Shown here: positions 9,195-21,000 of the stretch, piece after piece | How the letters are laid out: every line of letters begins with the position of its first letter | How positions within the stretch are numbered: the stretch's first letter is position 1 | DNA from: Yamagishiella unicocca | Lineage: Eukaryota > Chlorophyta > Chlorophyceae > Chlamydomonadales > Volvocaceae | Assembly: GCA_003116995.1 (NCBI GenBank) | Contig: BDSL01000118.1 | Coordinates: forward strand, 1-64,000 | DNA: 64,000 nt | Reading direction: 5' to 3' | Notes under the pieces: generated by a model | The model's input: the letters and a program-made list of their open reading frames with translations, nothing else | Told to the model about the DNA's origin: nothing | Database searches by the model: none | Made by a program: the position numbers and the translations under genes

Positions 9195-12108
9195 ATGCAT
9201 CGGCTCGCGCTCGCATTATCTATTGCAATGCTGGCCCTGGGGGGCACAGTCGCCAGGGCTGGCGAGGTGACTCCAGTCATGTCGGATGAGCGCGTTGTAT
9301 TTCAAACTGAGTATGGCGATATCACCTTCGGGTTTTGGCCTGAGGTACGTATTGTGGATTGGCTTGATGTGTTCGGGTCCAATTTTCCTTGGCGCTGAAG
9401 GGATGAGATCCATGCACCTGCACCTGCAGGTTGCCCCGGTGACATGCGAGCACATCTTCACCTTGGTTCGCCTTGGATGCTACACTAGGTACTGATGGCT
9501 GCTGTATCTCTCCCACGATTTGGGTCGCTCCCTTCGCGCATGTCCCCTCCGCCCGAACGGATGGCTGCTCCCAACTCATCAAATCGCAGCAACCACTTCT
9601 TCCGAGTGGACAAGGGCTTCGTCGCGCAGATCTCTGACGTAGTTGGTGGGCGCACGATCCCGATGAACGAGGAGCAGGAGAAGGAGGCCTCCAAGACGGT
9701 TCCGCTCGAGGTGGTGCAAGGCGTTAAGCACCATGCCGGTGGGTGAGAGCCAGGAATTTCGTGTCACGTGGCACAATACGACCATCATGCATGGCGACCG
9801 GGTTGGCGCGGGTTGCAGGAACTGGCCGGACATGTTTGAGGGTTGGGAGGTGGGCGGGGGCAGAGGGGGGATGGGATGGGACGAGTATGTTGGTAAGCGG
9901 ATGTTTGCAGCGGCGAGGCCGGGTTGGGCTCTTACCGCAGGACCTCTCGGGTTACAGGAGGAGAATAATAGAGGGAGTCGCGAGGAATGCGAATGGTTCG
10001 CGAATTTACGAACGGCCTTCACGGGGCCCACCGAGTGCCAATTACTCAACCGGGGGAATCCTGCGGGTGGCGGCTCATAATTGCCCCCGCCCCCGGGCAA
10101 GGCAGCTCCACCGCCCTCGCATGCTCCTGTTTTCGTCTCATGCTGTTTGCCGCGATGCGGGAGAGTGAGAAAGCGAGCAATGCACAATGACTCGGGGGCT
10201 GCACCGCGGCCGCCACCGTTGCCACCATCGCCGCCGCTGCCATCGTCGCTTCCGCCACGGCTGCCACCCCGCCGCGCCGCCGCTGTCGTCGTCGCTGTCG
10301 TCGTCGCGCAATGGCTGCGCTTCAGGTGTGGTGTCAATGGCGCGCGGAGGAGATAAGAACGGTGCCCGATCAAGCTTTTCGGTCCTGCTGGGGGACGCCC
10401 CACACCTGGACATGGAGTACGCGATCTTTGGGTGCGTGCACCGTGACCGCTGGTGCTGGTTCTGCGGGCTAGCTGCGGAGGGCCATGCGCGTGTGGGAGG
10501 TAGTGGCGCCGGTGCGGTGCGACCGGAGAACAGTGAGACAGCGCGTGTGGTGTGGCGTTGAGTGGACAATGGCGGCTGCGGCGCGGTAGCGGTGGGGGCG
10601 CAGGCGGCGGCGGCGCGGTGGCGGCGGCGGCGGTGGTGACGCTGGAGATGTCAGCTGACCCTGCGGGCGGTGGCTCCAGGCAACTCAGGCGCAGGCCTCA
10701 GCACGCGGCCGTGCACAACTTTCTGGCTCCAGCAGCCATGTGGGCTCCATGTTCGTGCCGCCGCGCGCCGCCCTCCGCCCCGCCCCGCCCCCACAGGCGT
10801 GCTGTCCATGGGCCGTTACGATGATCCCAACTCGGGCGCCTCTAGCTTCAGCATCCTCCTGGGCACTGCGTCGCACCTGGATATGGTGTACACCGCATTT
10901 GCGTTGAGTAGCGGGCGGGCGTCGAGTGTTGGGGTCCGGAGCTGTGTTTCGCTCAGCGTCCTTTTAGGAAAGTGCTGTGCTGCTAGGGGGGTTTCGGTTT
11001 CTGTCTGGAGTGGGGCCTCTCAACGAGCCAGCATGGGAGCAGAGCACATGGGCACTTCTATTAGGTGTGCGGAAGACGGGCGCAAGTCAGCAACCCTGCA
11101 CACACACACCCTCCACTAAACGGTTTTTATGTGACCCCCCCCCGCCACTAACGCAGACTTCCCACCATGCCTCTTACCCCCGTCCCATCCCTCCCCGGGC
11201 CCCGCCGGCGCAGCAAGGTGACGGAGGGCATGGAGACCCTGCGCAAGCTGGAGGCGCTTCCCACTCGGCGGGAGGGCATTTTCGGTGGGTGTAGCGGCTG
11301 GGCTGGCGGGTGTCGTGGTTCCATCGTTGTCGTGGGCTGTTCGGAACTAAGATGCGCATGCGGCCGTGCGAGGGCCATAGTGTGATGCGGTCATGCGATG
11401 CGCGAAAGGTAGTAGTGCGTGCCGGTATACGGCGTGGGCATTCCGCGGGCGCGGTCAAGGCGGAGTCCTGGCTGGATGCGGGCGTACTGAGGGCCATGCG
11501 ACTGTGCCCACATGGGATCGTCCTGTGGGTGCGACGTGACATGAGGTGAGGTTGTGGGCGTGTGGGACACGGAGCGTGATGGGGGCCTCAGAGCTTCCCG
11601 ACACGGGCGTTCCACTGCATCCGGCCGTTTGGCCCGCGGTGCTGGCAAATCGCGGATCCGTGATGTCCCCCAGCGGTCACAGGTTGCGGCATCCTCGCAA
11701 AGCTGACAGCGGTTATCGCTCCTGCACGTCCCTTGACGCAGTCATGCCGCTGAAGCGGGTCACCATCCTGGCCACCTACTGGTACCGGATCAACCGCCCG
11801 CCGCCGTCTCTGACGATGCCTGGTGAGCTCTTGCGCGGCCTTTACTGCTCCCCGCGTCCGGCGGGTCGCGACCGCATACGCAGCCTTGTGCGATATTGCA
11901 TGCCGTGGCGATGGCGACAAAGCGTTTGACACGGCATGGACCACGACCATGAGGCGCGCAAATCTGGGCGCCTCCCCCCTTCGCTTCAATTGGTCTGCGG
12001 ACCGCAGGCGCCCAGGCATGCGAGGACGACCTTGCTGAGCTCAACCTGCGCTTCCAGAGCCAAGCCGAGGAGCTGCAGCGCGTCCGCAAGAAATGCCTGC
12101 CGGTTTGA
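9195..12108 (+). CDS. CYP23: Secretory-pathway cyclophilin, CYP23 type, with two alternative active-site exons
   Basis: A peptidyl-prolyl cis-trans isomerase, probably ER or secreted. Exons: 9195-9344, 9430-9488, 9590-9738, then 10326-10431 OR 10797-10902, then 11214-11284, 11742-11822, 12008-12108. With one version of exon 4 the product is 238 residues. Residues 1-23 are a signal peptide (MHRLALALSIAMLALGG). The cyclophilin domain follows (VVFQTEYGDITFGFWPE, VAPVTCEHIF, NHFFRVDKGFVAQ with Arg75 at the catalytic position). The C-terminal part, LPTRREGIF then VMPLKRVTILATY and a short coiled tail ending RVRKKCLPV, is specific to the plant CYP23 group as I remember it. All phases close. The start at 9195 gives the signal peptide; an in-frame ATG at 9096 does not. 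Confidence 0.92.
10326..10431 (+). other. Cyclophilin exon 4a (alternative active-site exon)
   Basis: 106 nt, entered in phase 1 after TTCAG and left in phase 2 at GG|GTGCGT. It encodes VVSMARGGDKNG, RSSFSVLLGD and APHLDMEYAIFG. The sequence is more diverged from plant CYP23 than the second copy. Confidence 0.85.
10797..10902 (+). other. Cyclophilin exon 4b (alternative active-site exon)
   Basis: 106 nt, entered in phase 1 after CCACAG and left in phase 2 at GC|GTTGAG. It encodes VLSMGRYDDPNSGASSFS, ILLGTASHLD and MVYTAFA. The SMGRYDDPNS segment matches my memory of land-plant CYP23, so this is likely the ancestral copy. Its donor (GTTGAG) is weaker than that of 4a. Confidence 0.85.
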
Positions 12109-12202
12109 GGCACGCCTGGTTTGAGGCTCAGCGTGCTGTGGACTATCGGTATCTGAAAATGTGGCGGTCTAGACGGCGCGTTTACCGCCTTTGTCCGGTG
12201 AT

Positions 12203-12207
12203 TGTAA
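12203..12207 (+). terminator. TGTAA poly(A) signal of the cyclophilin gene
   Basis: TGTAA lies 95 nt after the stop codon of the cyclophilin, a typical distance for this algal signal. Confidence 0.6.
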
Positions 12208-12384
12208 ACTAAAGCTATTGTGCCTCGGCGTGCGGCACGTGTTTGGCGTGGACGCGAATGCTGTGACGTACGACATGTGCCAGGCGTTGTCGACTACGCC
12301 TATCCCGAGTCCCCTTTCCCCATCACTGGGCGTACACGCTGTACTCATAACCAATTGTAAATGTACGGGTTTTTAGTGGAATTC

Positions 12385-12463
12385 GTTACAGTGGGCTCCA
12401 GACCTTAATAGGTAGAACCATTGGGCGCATCGCACGACACTGAAAGACGGACAGAACGCAAGG
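12385..12463. repeat. Dispersed segment shared with 54875-54943 (copy A)
   Basis: Both copies start GTTACAGTGGGC and share CAGACC, GGTAGA, GGGCGCATCGC and CTGAAAGA in the same order, roughly three quarters identical by eye. On the minus strand both begin right after a CTTTCAG acceptor-like motif and end in TGTAAC. In this copy the minus-strand frame is interrupted by a stop (TAA). Confidence 0.7.
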
Positions 12464-14142
12464 GGTTATTGACGTACAGCTCCGGTCCACTTGTGGTAAT
12501 GTAGCTTAGGCGGCAACGTGAAGCAACTGCCAACCTGTATGAGTGACGGTGCTATGTCAACTGACGTACTGGTACGTACGGAATGAGGATTGATGGCAAC
12601 GGATGTAGTCGAAATGTAATGGGTAGTTTGGATTTGCAACACATTGCTTCCGGTCGTATGCCATGGCATACAATTAGGTGCACCAAGTGTACAAAGCCCA
12701 ACAGCTCGTTGACTGTCGCAGCTGTCATCGGATACAGGAGAGATGCCGCACTGGCATTGAGGGTTACGACCGTGACCATGGCGGCTACCTAAATAGTCAG
12801 TTCTACGCACGACTGCCTTCACTTATTTACCGAGTCCGGATGGGGCTTTTCATGTTGCGCGGTGCCGCCCCGCAAAGCACAGGACGCTCCCGTCGAACGT
12901 TGGTCGTTCATTCAATACAGCCCCCAGGTCCATGATTTTCTACGCATAACTGTTGCTTCTGATGTTAAGATGCATAGCCAAACCCCAGAGCCAGCTATTC
13001 ACTACTGTCGCGGGCGAAGTCAATGCCCTGTGGCCGTCTGACCCTTGATCGTCGAGGACCGTGCCTACTCAAAGCGTGCCGTTTGCTCAGTGCATTTTCT
13101 TCGAGGCGAACGTTGGAAAGGCCAACGCTACAGCAGGTAACCGTGTGCTCCGAGAACTCCGTCCAGCGCCAGGGTTTGGCGCAGCACACGACGGCCGCGT
13201 CAAGACACTGAGCGCAAGCGCCGCCACACGGTGGAAAGAGGCCCATGCACAGATTGCTCCTGTGGCGGCGGCCGAAATTTAAGCCGCACGCTGCTCTGCC
13301 GCAAACGTCACCACTGCCGTGCGCAAACACCAATTACGTTCAAATTAACCTTCGGTGCTGCCCAGCGGTCATTAGTAGTCCGTCTAAAACCATGCAGCAC
13401 CTTCCCCAAGAACGAACCAACAATCTGCAGTCCTCACTCCGTATAGATGTCCATGATTGTGAGACTGTCCCCAGCCTCCACATGCAGCGTGAAGCTTCAC
13501 CCCACAGGCACCGACTTCGGCAATGCCATGCACAGGGGAAGCTCGTATGCGCACACTGCACCGACGCTCCGGGATATCCCTCCGTACCAAATTACAGCAG
13601 CACCCCCTCACTCACATTCAGAAGGCGCTGCTTGCTCTACAGCTCCTAACCTGTACTCCTCCCAGCGAACGGGCTTTGTCCAGCAAGACCACTGCCTCGC
13701 CCGGAACCATGACAGACGGTCCAGCAAGTCCACGGAGACCGCCAGGACGCCCTAGGCGGCGACAGCTAAACTATAATGCGCCCGCTACAAGGCAGCATGC
13801 GGTATCAGCATGAATGCCACCGCTGCGGCGCACTCTGCTAACGGCCAATGGTGTGGTTGAGTAACCGCCGAACGCGCAGTGGCTGCACCAGCTGCTGCAA
13901 CCCTGACCGTGGCCATGCACGAGGAGGAACACGTCTTCATTGACCGCTGCTGCAGTTTCCTCTGTGCGTGCGGCGAAGAAGGCGTCCACGCCGACCGACG
14001 CTCGCGTACCCTAGGTGCCAGGACGTTCCACCAACCCCTGCCGCCCCTCGAACGTATGCCGCGCCAATCTGCTGCTAGTAGGTCAGGCAGTGGATGCGAC
14101 CCAACCACAATGGTGGCCGCGACGCACGCAGGAGTACACCGC

Positions 14143-15589
14143 TCAGCGCCTTCCCTTCTGCTTCGTCTCAGCCGGCTTGAGGATCTGAAGAAAAGTAAGG
14201 TCACATTAGCATGTAATTGTTTTGATCATATTGGGTAATGCCACAATAACGTTTTGCCCACCTGGAAAGAGCACATAAGCGTCTCATCCACGCTCATCAT
14301 AGCGCCCGCGTTCTCAAACTCGCCGCAGTAATTGGGTGCGGAGAAAATAGTTACGAGCTGCCGTTTTGCGAAGAATTCATAGCCCTCCTCGACGACCTGC
14401 AACCAAATGCCATGTCAGCCGCCGTTGAATGTGCCACGTGCCGGTGACTCCCGAGTTCGCACCTGATGTGCGCGGCAGACGAGGTCCAGATCGTGCTTTT
14501 GAAGGAATTCCGTCACACAGTCGGGCCCGAAAGTGTATGAAACGCCGCGATCGTTCTCGCCCCAGCCCTGGATGTCCTTGTCCGGGTCGGCCCATAGCAG
14601 GTCGCACAGGAGTCCCGAGTCCGGCACATCCGTTGGCCGCGTGATCCGCTTAATCTGCTCCAACGACTTCAGCTCAGGGGACAGCCCACCGTGCATGCAC
14701 AGGATCTGCGGCCGGGGGGGGGCACATGTCGACTCCTCGCAACAATCGCGAGACTGCCGAACCGCATAACCTAGCACCCACCTTCTCGTCTATGAGGGCG
14801 GCCACGGGCAGGCAGTTAAAGCAGTCCGTAAACGTCCGCCACAGGCGAATGTTGTATCTCCGCTTGCACTCGTCATAGAAGCCGTAAATGCGGTTGATAG
14901 ACGCGCATTCGTGGTTTCCCCGCAACAAGAAGAAGTTTTCCGGGTACTTGATCTGCATGAAGAAGATTGAGCAATGCTTTGGGTGTGCGGCCTTGGCCTA
15001 GTCCCTGCGCTGAACTGGGGCGACCCCGACATGCCGAGCCCGTCTGCTGCAATACGCAAATCGCCGAGCTCCACGCTTTGGCGCGGCCTATCAACCAGCA
15101 CCATGCCAGGCATACAATACAAAATCCAGCGAACGAGGCTGCACCTTGAAGGAGAGCAGCAAGCAGATGGTCTCCAGGCTCTGCTTGCCGCGGTCCACGT
15201 AGTCCCCAAGGAACAGGTAATTGGCCTCAGGCGGAAAGCCACCGTACTCAAAGAGCCGCAGCAGATCAGAATACTGGCCATGGATGTCGCCTGCGGCCGG
15301 GGTGGGCTAGCGTAAAGCTCTGATGGTCCGGCGTCGCGGCCAGACCCCGTTGCGGCTGCCCGGCGGCCTTCACGCTTCCCAGCATAGCCATTCACGCCTT
15401 AGTTGACGCACCGCAAATCTTGATAGGCGCCTCCAGTTCCAGCAGGTTCGGCTGGCTCATAAAGATCTCCTTGGCCGTCAAGCAGAGCAGGCGAATCTCA
15501 TTTTCCGCCAGCTGCACCTGCTTGCCCGGGCGGCCATTCCGCACGTCCAGCAGCCGCTCAATAATCTCATCAACCTGAGCAATATCCAT
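14143..15589 (-). CDS. PP1: Protein phosphatase 1 catalytic subunit (PP1)
   Basis: A Ser/Thr protein phosphatase with a two-metal active site; 304 residues from six exons: 15412-15589, 15145-15290, 14782-14952, 14463-14705, 14262-14396, 14143-14184. All phases close. The signature motifs are intact: GDIHGQ at 60-65, GDYVDRG at 88-94, RGNHE at 119-123, and SAPNYCGEF near the C-terminus. The N-terminus [20 protein letters not shown] is typical of plant and algal PP1 (TOPP). The tail is short ([13 protein letters not shown]). PP1 works through regulatory subunits that bind by an RVxF motif; one likely partner, PNUTS-like, is encoded about 9 kb away at 24093-31126. Family assignment is very secure. 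Confidence 0.96.
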
Positions 15590-18067
15590 CGCTGCTGCCG
15601 GGCTGCTGTAAGCGCTGGTGTCTGTCCTATAGTCTTGACCCGACCGGGGAGGCTTCCGAGTTGGGGCCGCCGCGGGCCGAGCTACGCTACTGTGCGGCCG
15701 CCTCCATGGGCCAGGGGACTTGCGTTAAAGTGGCACTGTTGGCGTTCAAGGGCCGAAGCCCACTTTGAGGCGGCGTCAAGTGTTCAGCCCCTGGCCCAAC
15801 TATTTCAGCGCGAACGTAGTGCGATTCAATCGGAGTATTATAACACTTAAGAAGAAAAAATTCAGTGTTGGAGTTGCGAGGAATGAGACAGCATGCGGAA
15901 TTCTAAGGCACGCGCTCCAGGGGCAGCCACAGATTGTTTGCCTTAGTGCCTGGCGCCTCCTTTTAGGTTACACATTATTTTCGCTTCTCTGTGCAGTATA
16001 CAAAGATAGCTGCTTACAAGTGTCTGGGGCGGGAGTTTCCTGTGCAAATGTCTTCCTTCCGCAAATGCTTTCCTTAGGGTTGATTCGGACGAGGGCATTG
16101 TGAAGCACTCAAACCCAATGCCCCAGCACAGCCGAGCATCGCACTCGCCTACAAGTTTGGGACGCGCTCTGCGCACTCTTCATGCACATTGTTGGCCAAG
16201 GGACAGGCACGTACCCGCTGCTTTAGGACCTGCCACCGCCAACAATTATTGGGGGAAAGATCGGAGGGGCAAGGATTGCACTTGTGGGAACGGGCGCCGG
16301 TACCAGTATGCAGGCGTGACACGGGGTGACACTGGTTGATGAGCTGCCATTTTCGGATTGCCAAGCCATGCAGAGCCCTAAGCTGCAAGGTTGCAAGGTT
16401 ACTTGCAGGAGCTGTGCAGATCCAGGACTGATCAGGGCGCACGAAGTACCGGGCGTAAGCACTGCCTGTCACGGATGGAACGAGGGTAAAGTTGGAGCAA
16501 ACCAGCGTGGGCGTGTAACGCTCTAGCTCACTCGATCCCCCATCCAAAGCAACCTTCGGTATCGTACGGTATTGGCTTCGAAACATTTAACGGACGCTGA
16601 AAGCTTGACGTAAAACATTGCCGCTTGGAAACCCTGTGCCTTACTGTCGCGTACGGTAGGTGGCCAAGGCGTGCAGGAGCAAACGCCACCATCATTGCAG
16701 GGCTTATCCAATCAGGCATCCCGCCATTGCCCGGCGCGTTCAGCCTAGGGGTGCTTCTGGGCCATACGCGCTGCCACGTCCTATGCCCTGGCGTCTTCGA
16801 CACCAGCCCTGATCGCCTAAGGTAGGTGTTCTTCACCCCCTCGGTACCAACCCAAATCGCCTGAGTATCAGTGTAAGCTACGTGCTGTTCAATTGCACGA
16901 TTTGCGGCATTTTCATGTGCCCTCGGGACTGCTGCCGGAGGGTGACGCTGGCGACCGTACACCACCTCCCAAGCTGAGTTTGGGCCGAGTGGGGCTAGCG
17001 TGGCGACACCGTCAACGATGACAGTAACAGTTGGGTTAGGGGTTGGGGTGCGCGGCATCCTGTAAGTTCCGCGCACTGAAGGCACGTAGCTGGCGCCCAC
17101 GAATAGAATTAGTCACCGTCAATTGCACGCTACGACCCCAGTACGACGACCTCCACCCCACCCACCCCGTCCCCGTTTACTCGTTTTCCACCCGGTGCGC
17201 AAGCAGCAGTGAGGGTTTCAGCACAGGACACAGAAAACAGCTGCACCCATGTTATGCGGGGCGCAAACTGCCTGAGTCCTAAACTGTCAGGTGCACAACT
17301 CCTAATACGTACGACACCTCTTCATGAAGCTCAAGTATTACACGCCCTCCCAACAGCCCCGACAGTTCTCCTCCCTACGACTGAGTCGGCGTCTCCTGGA
17401 AAGACAATGACTGCCCAGCGAACTAAGCAACCCAGCCAGCTTATGCGGCAGTCGTGCGATAGCTGATGGCGCCTGCGTTCGACCTTCCGCGCACATCATC
17501 CTGCAACATGCACCGATGAGGGGGAGTATCGGCCGACAGCCGCCGCCGCGACTGCCCAGTTCAGAAGCTTTCAAGCGGGCCCTCCCCGAATGACGGAGTC
17601 CGCCCTGGCCGTTGCCCTTGCCCTTGCCGCCGGCGCTGGCCGACCTCGTCCCAAGCGCAACCGATCGCAATGGCCCCAACGAAGGTCCGTGCGCTGGGCA
17701 GCGCACCGCGCATCCGCCCGGCAACAGAACCGCAGTTCAGCCACCACAGCAGGCCCCCCTCCCAGAGCCGCCGCCTGCCTTCCCCCCCCACGCCGCCTTG
17801 TCAGGCCCCCCCACCCAGAGCCGCCGCCCGCCTCCCCCCCCCCACGCCGGATTTTTCTTCTCAAACCCCCCCACGCCGCCTTGTCAGCCACCCGCAGCCC
17901 ACGGATCGCAGTAAAGTCCGGCGTGTAAGGTCACATCAAGGCATCATCCCAATTCAGTAGGCGCCGCGCCACGCCGCCTCCTGCACCTGCGCAGCCCGGC
18001 TGCGACGCCCGAGGGCTGGGCTTCCCGCCTCGTACATGTGCGCCATCCGTGCCGCCACCGCCATGCA
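15590..18067. other. Intergenic stretch with a coding-like island on the minus strand
   Basis: It spans the PP1 upstream region and the 3' flank of the SnRK2 gene. The minus strand stays open over 16528-17100 (including NPTVTVIVDGVATLAPLGP) and shows another protein-like piece at about 16400-16565 (ERYTPTLVCSNFTLVPSVTG). The beta-strand-like, Thr/Val-rich character suggests fragments of an extracellular domain, but I cannot assemble a gene. 15830-16100 is AT-richer with nothing recognisable. A minus-strand TGTAA at 17338-17342 could end the SnRK2 transcript. Confidence 0.35.
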
Positions 18068-21000
18068 CTATACGTGGCCGTTGCCTTGCCCGGGAGCAGC
18101 CGAGGGCGGGCGCGAGGCCACCTTGGCCTGCTGGTCCCGCCCGGCGCCAGCTGCCCCTTGGTGCGCCATCTCATCGTCGATAGCGGCGTCCAGGTCCTCG
18201 TAATTGTCGTCTTCCCCGCCGGCGCCGCCGAAGGCGTACCTGCGAGCGGGCGGGTGCAGGGCGGGTTGAGAGGAGGCCCGTGGGTCGGCAACACATGAGG
18301 AGGAGGAAATGAAGCCTAGGAAAAAGAAGGTTGCGGCGGGCGCAGGGTGTTTTATAGATGCTGTGCTGAGCGGCGGGCGCAGGGTGTGTGTGTGTGCACG
18401 TCAGGCGCGAGCCCAGTCGGGTGGCAGTGGTGGAGCTTGAGGCGCCAGGAGCCCTCGCGCAAAGAAAAGGCAAAGCAGCAGGATACGACATGAAACACCC
18501 ACTTCCAGCAACACCGAAAAGTGCGACGCCCGCGCACATCCGCAAACTCCGCCCAGATGGCTCTTCAACCCCGTCCCCCTAGATGGCTCTCCAACCCCGT
18601 CTGTCCAGAACTCCAGATAGCTCTTCAACCCGTCTCTCGCGCCGAAACCATTTCCGCTCCCCCAAACGGCAGCAGGCGTGGGGCCGAAACTCGTGTTACG
18701 CCCTGTGCGCCCATGGCAAGGCAATGCGTGCGGCTCCCGCAATCAAAACCTCCTCCCGTCCCCCTTCCCCCATTATCCCTCCCCTGCCCCCGCCCCACGC
18801 GCGCGTGCGCCCACCGTCGAGTGAGTCGTGGCGGCGCTGGGGACCAGAGCGGCCCACGGGTCAGTGGCGCTACCTTACCTGCAGGGGTTCGTGTGGGTCC
18901 GACGAGGTGGGCTGCCTGACCGCTGACCCTTCGAACGCGTCTTTCCCACAACTGGCTCCGACCCCCCTCCTACAAGCCCCACCAAGCGACGCCCTCGACA
19001 GCCCGCAACCACGATACCGCTACCGCGCCGGTAATCAGCTCCCGTGTCCCTACCACCACCACCACCATCACAACAGCCAACACCGGAGCCGCCGCCGGAT
19101 CACCGGACCTCGCTTCGCACACCGCGCCGTACACGCGTGCCGTACCACGTGCGCGCCTCACCTGGACGCCGCCGCGGGAATGGCCGCCGACGCCAGCACG
19201 TTCTTGATGTCGTCCTCGCTCTGCACACCCGTGTAGTCGGTGTGGGCCAGGAAGTTGTCGTTCATGGCCAGCGCGTCCGGCGGGAGGTTGGTGAGGAACC
19301 AGGGGTGTTGCTGGGGGAGGGGAGGGGGAGGGGGGCGCAAGGGGCGGGCGGGCGGGCGGGCGGGCTGAGTCAGCTGTTTCTTGCGGGGCAAAGCGGCTGC
19401 GTTGGTGGTGGTGGGGGGTGCGACTGGGGCGACGGCGCGCGCACATTAGCGGGCTTGCGCTTGGCTCGGCATGACGAGAGCCGCAGGAGCACCAGAAGCA
19501 ACCCCAGCGGTGGCCCCGTCGTGGCTACAAACAGCACCACCTGTTCATCCCTTCAGACCTCGCCTTCCACTGCCCTCGCACCATAGACCTACTCCCTTCG
19601 CACCCCTTCGCGGCCCCTCCCCCCCCTCCCACTCCCTCCCTTTCCCTTCCTCTCCCTCCCTCCCTTTTTCTCCCCCTCCCTTTCCCCGGTGCGCGTTTCT
19701 GCTCGTCCTGTCGCGCTTAGGCCCCCCTCCTCCCCCCCACCTGTATCTGGCTCATGCTGAGGCGGTGGCGCGGGTCCCCCACCAGCAGCTTGCACAGCAG
19801 GTCCCGGCACTCGGGCGACACCTCCACGTCCGCGGGGATGCTCCACTCCATGCGCAGGATGCGCTGCATCATGCTGTCCATGCGGGCCTTACCCTGCTAA
19901 GAGGTGCGGTACGGCAGCGGGCCAGGACGTGACAGGGGCCCAGCTGAGCCAAGAGGAGCAGGCGGCGCAGCGCCCCCCCACCTGGGGGGTCGTTATGCCC
20001 CCCCGCTGGGGAGACGGATTGATGCCCCCCTCCCCTGGGGGACTTCGGTCCAGCAAACAGCCGGCGGAGATGGAATGCGACTTTTGAGGGTGAGTGTCCT
20101 TCCGACGCAGTAGTTGGCCCGAGTGACGAGCACTGGAGCCGCACGTCCGAGCTAAAGTGTTTTACGTGGGTTGGACACGAGTCTGCGATTGCCCAACCAT
20201 GTGTGCCTAGGTCTGTGAGTCTCCGCCCAGCGGTCCTCCCAGCGGAGCTGCAGGTACCCGACCGACCCGCTGCTCCGCGCGCGTCACCGAGCCCTGCACC
20301 TCACGTCGAGCAGCGCCCATCCATGCGGCTGCGCCGTCATCACCCCCGCCGACCGGAGCATCCGCTGCCCCCTTCCAGAACTCCAGGCACACCCATACTG
20401 CGCATCCTGCTCCCTCCCACCCACCCACCCCACCGTCGCTACCAAGCCCCATAGCGCGGCGCGTACTGCTACGCGCCCACGGACGCAGAGCGCAAACGGC
20501 GGCCGCAGCCGACCCACTCAATTCCGCCCACCTGCTGGTGCCTGCTCTGCGGGCTCTCGAAGGGATACGCCCCGAACAGCATGACGTATAGCATGACGCC
20601 GCAGCTCCAGATGTCAGCTGCCTGGCCCGCGTACTGGTCGGTGGCGCGGATGACCTCGGGGGCCATGTAGGCGAGCTGGAGATGGGAAGGAACGGAGGGA
20701 AGGGAGGAGAGGGCCGGCCTTTTGAGGACGATGGCAGGAGAGGATGCATGAGCGATGCGACGTGATGCTTTTTGAGGCTTTGGGCAACCAGCATGTGATG
20801 CAGCATGCAGGAGAAGGAAAACATATCGGCTTCCTTCCAAATCCCAACCCCCGCACACCGGGCCCCGAAGCAAGGCTAGGCGAGCGACGGTGCAGCGGCT
20901 GTAACCGACCGCTGCTGTCCTCTTCCCACCACCCTGTCCGCTCAGCAACCGCCTTCGCCCTCGGGGCCAACCTGCCCGCCTGCAGCGCCCCGCCTCGCAA

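Larger units (their letters stand above)
12109..14142. other. Convergent intergenic stretch
   Basis: It lies between the 3' ends of the cyclophilin (+) and PP1 (-) genes. It holds a TGTAA at 12203-12207 and a segment shared with 54.9 kb (see 12385-12463). A short minus-strand frame at about 13435-13495 (LHVEAGDSLTIMDIY, stop) looks protein-like but is isolated. I see no complete gene. Confidence 0.5.

Noticed and set aside
10326..10902. Exon 4a read as a processed relic of 4b
   Set aside because: 4a keeps an open frame, exact length, matching phases and a better donor than 4b, which a relic would not be expected to do.
13340..13611. Minus-strand frames around LHVEAGDSLTIMDIY
   Set aside because: Only about 20 residues are protein-like and a stop lies directly upstream; no gene could be built.
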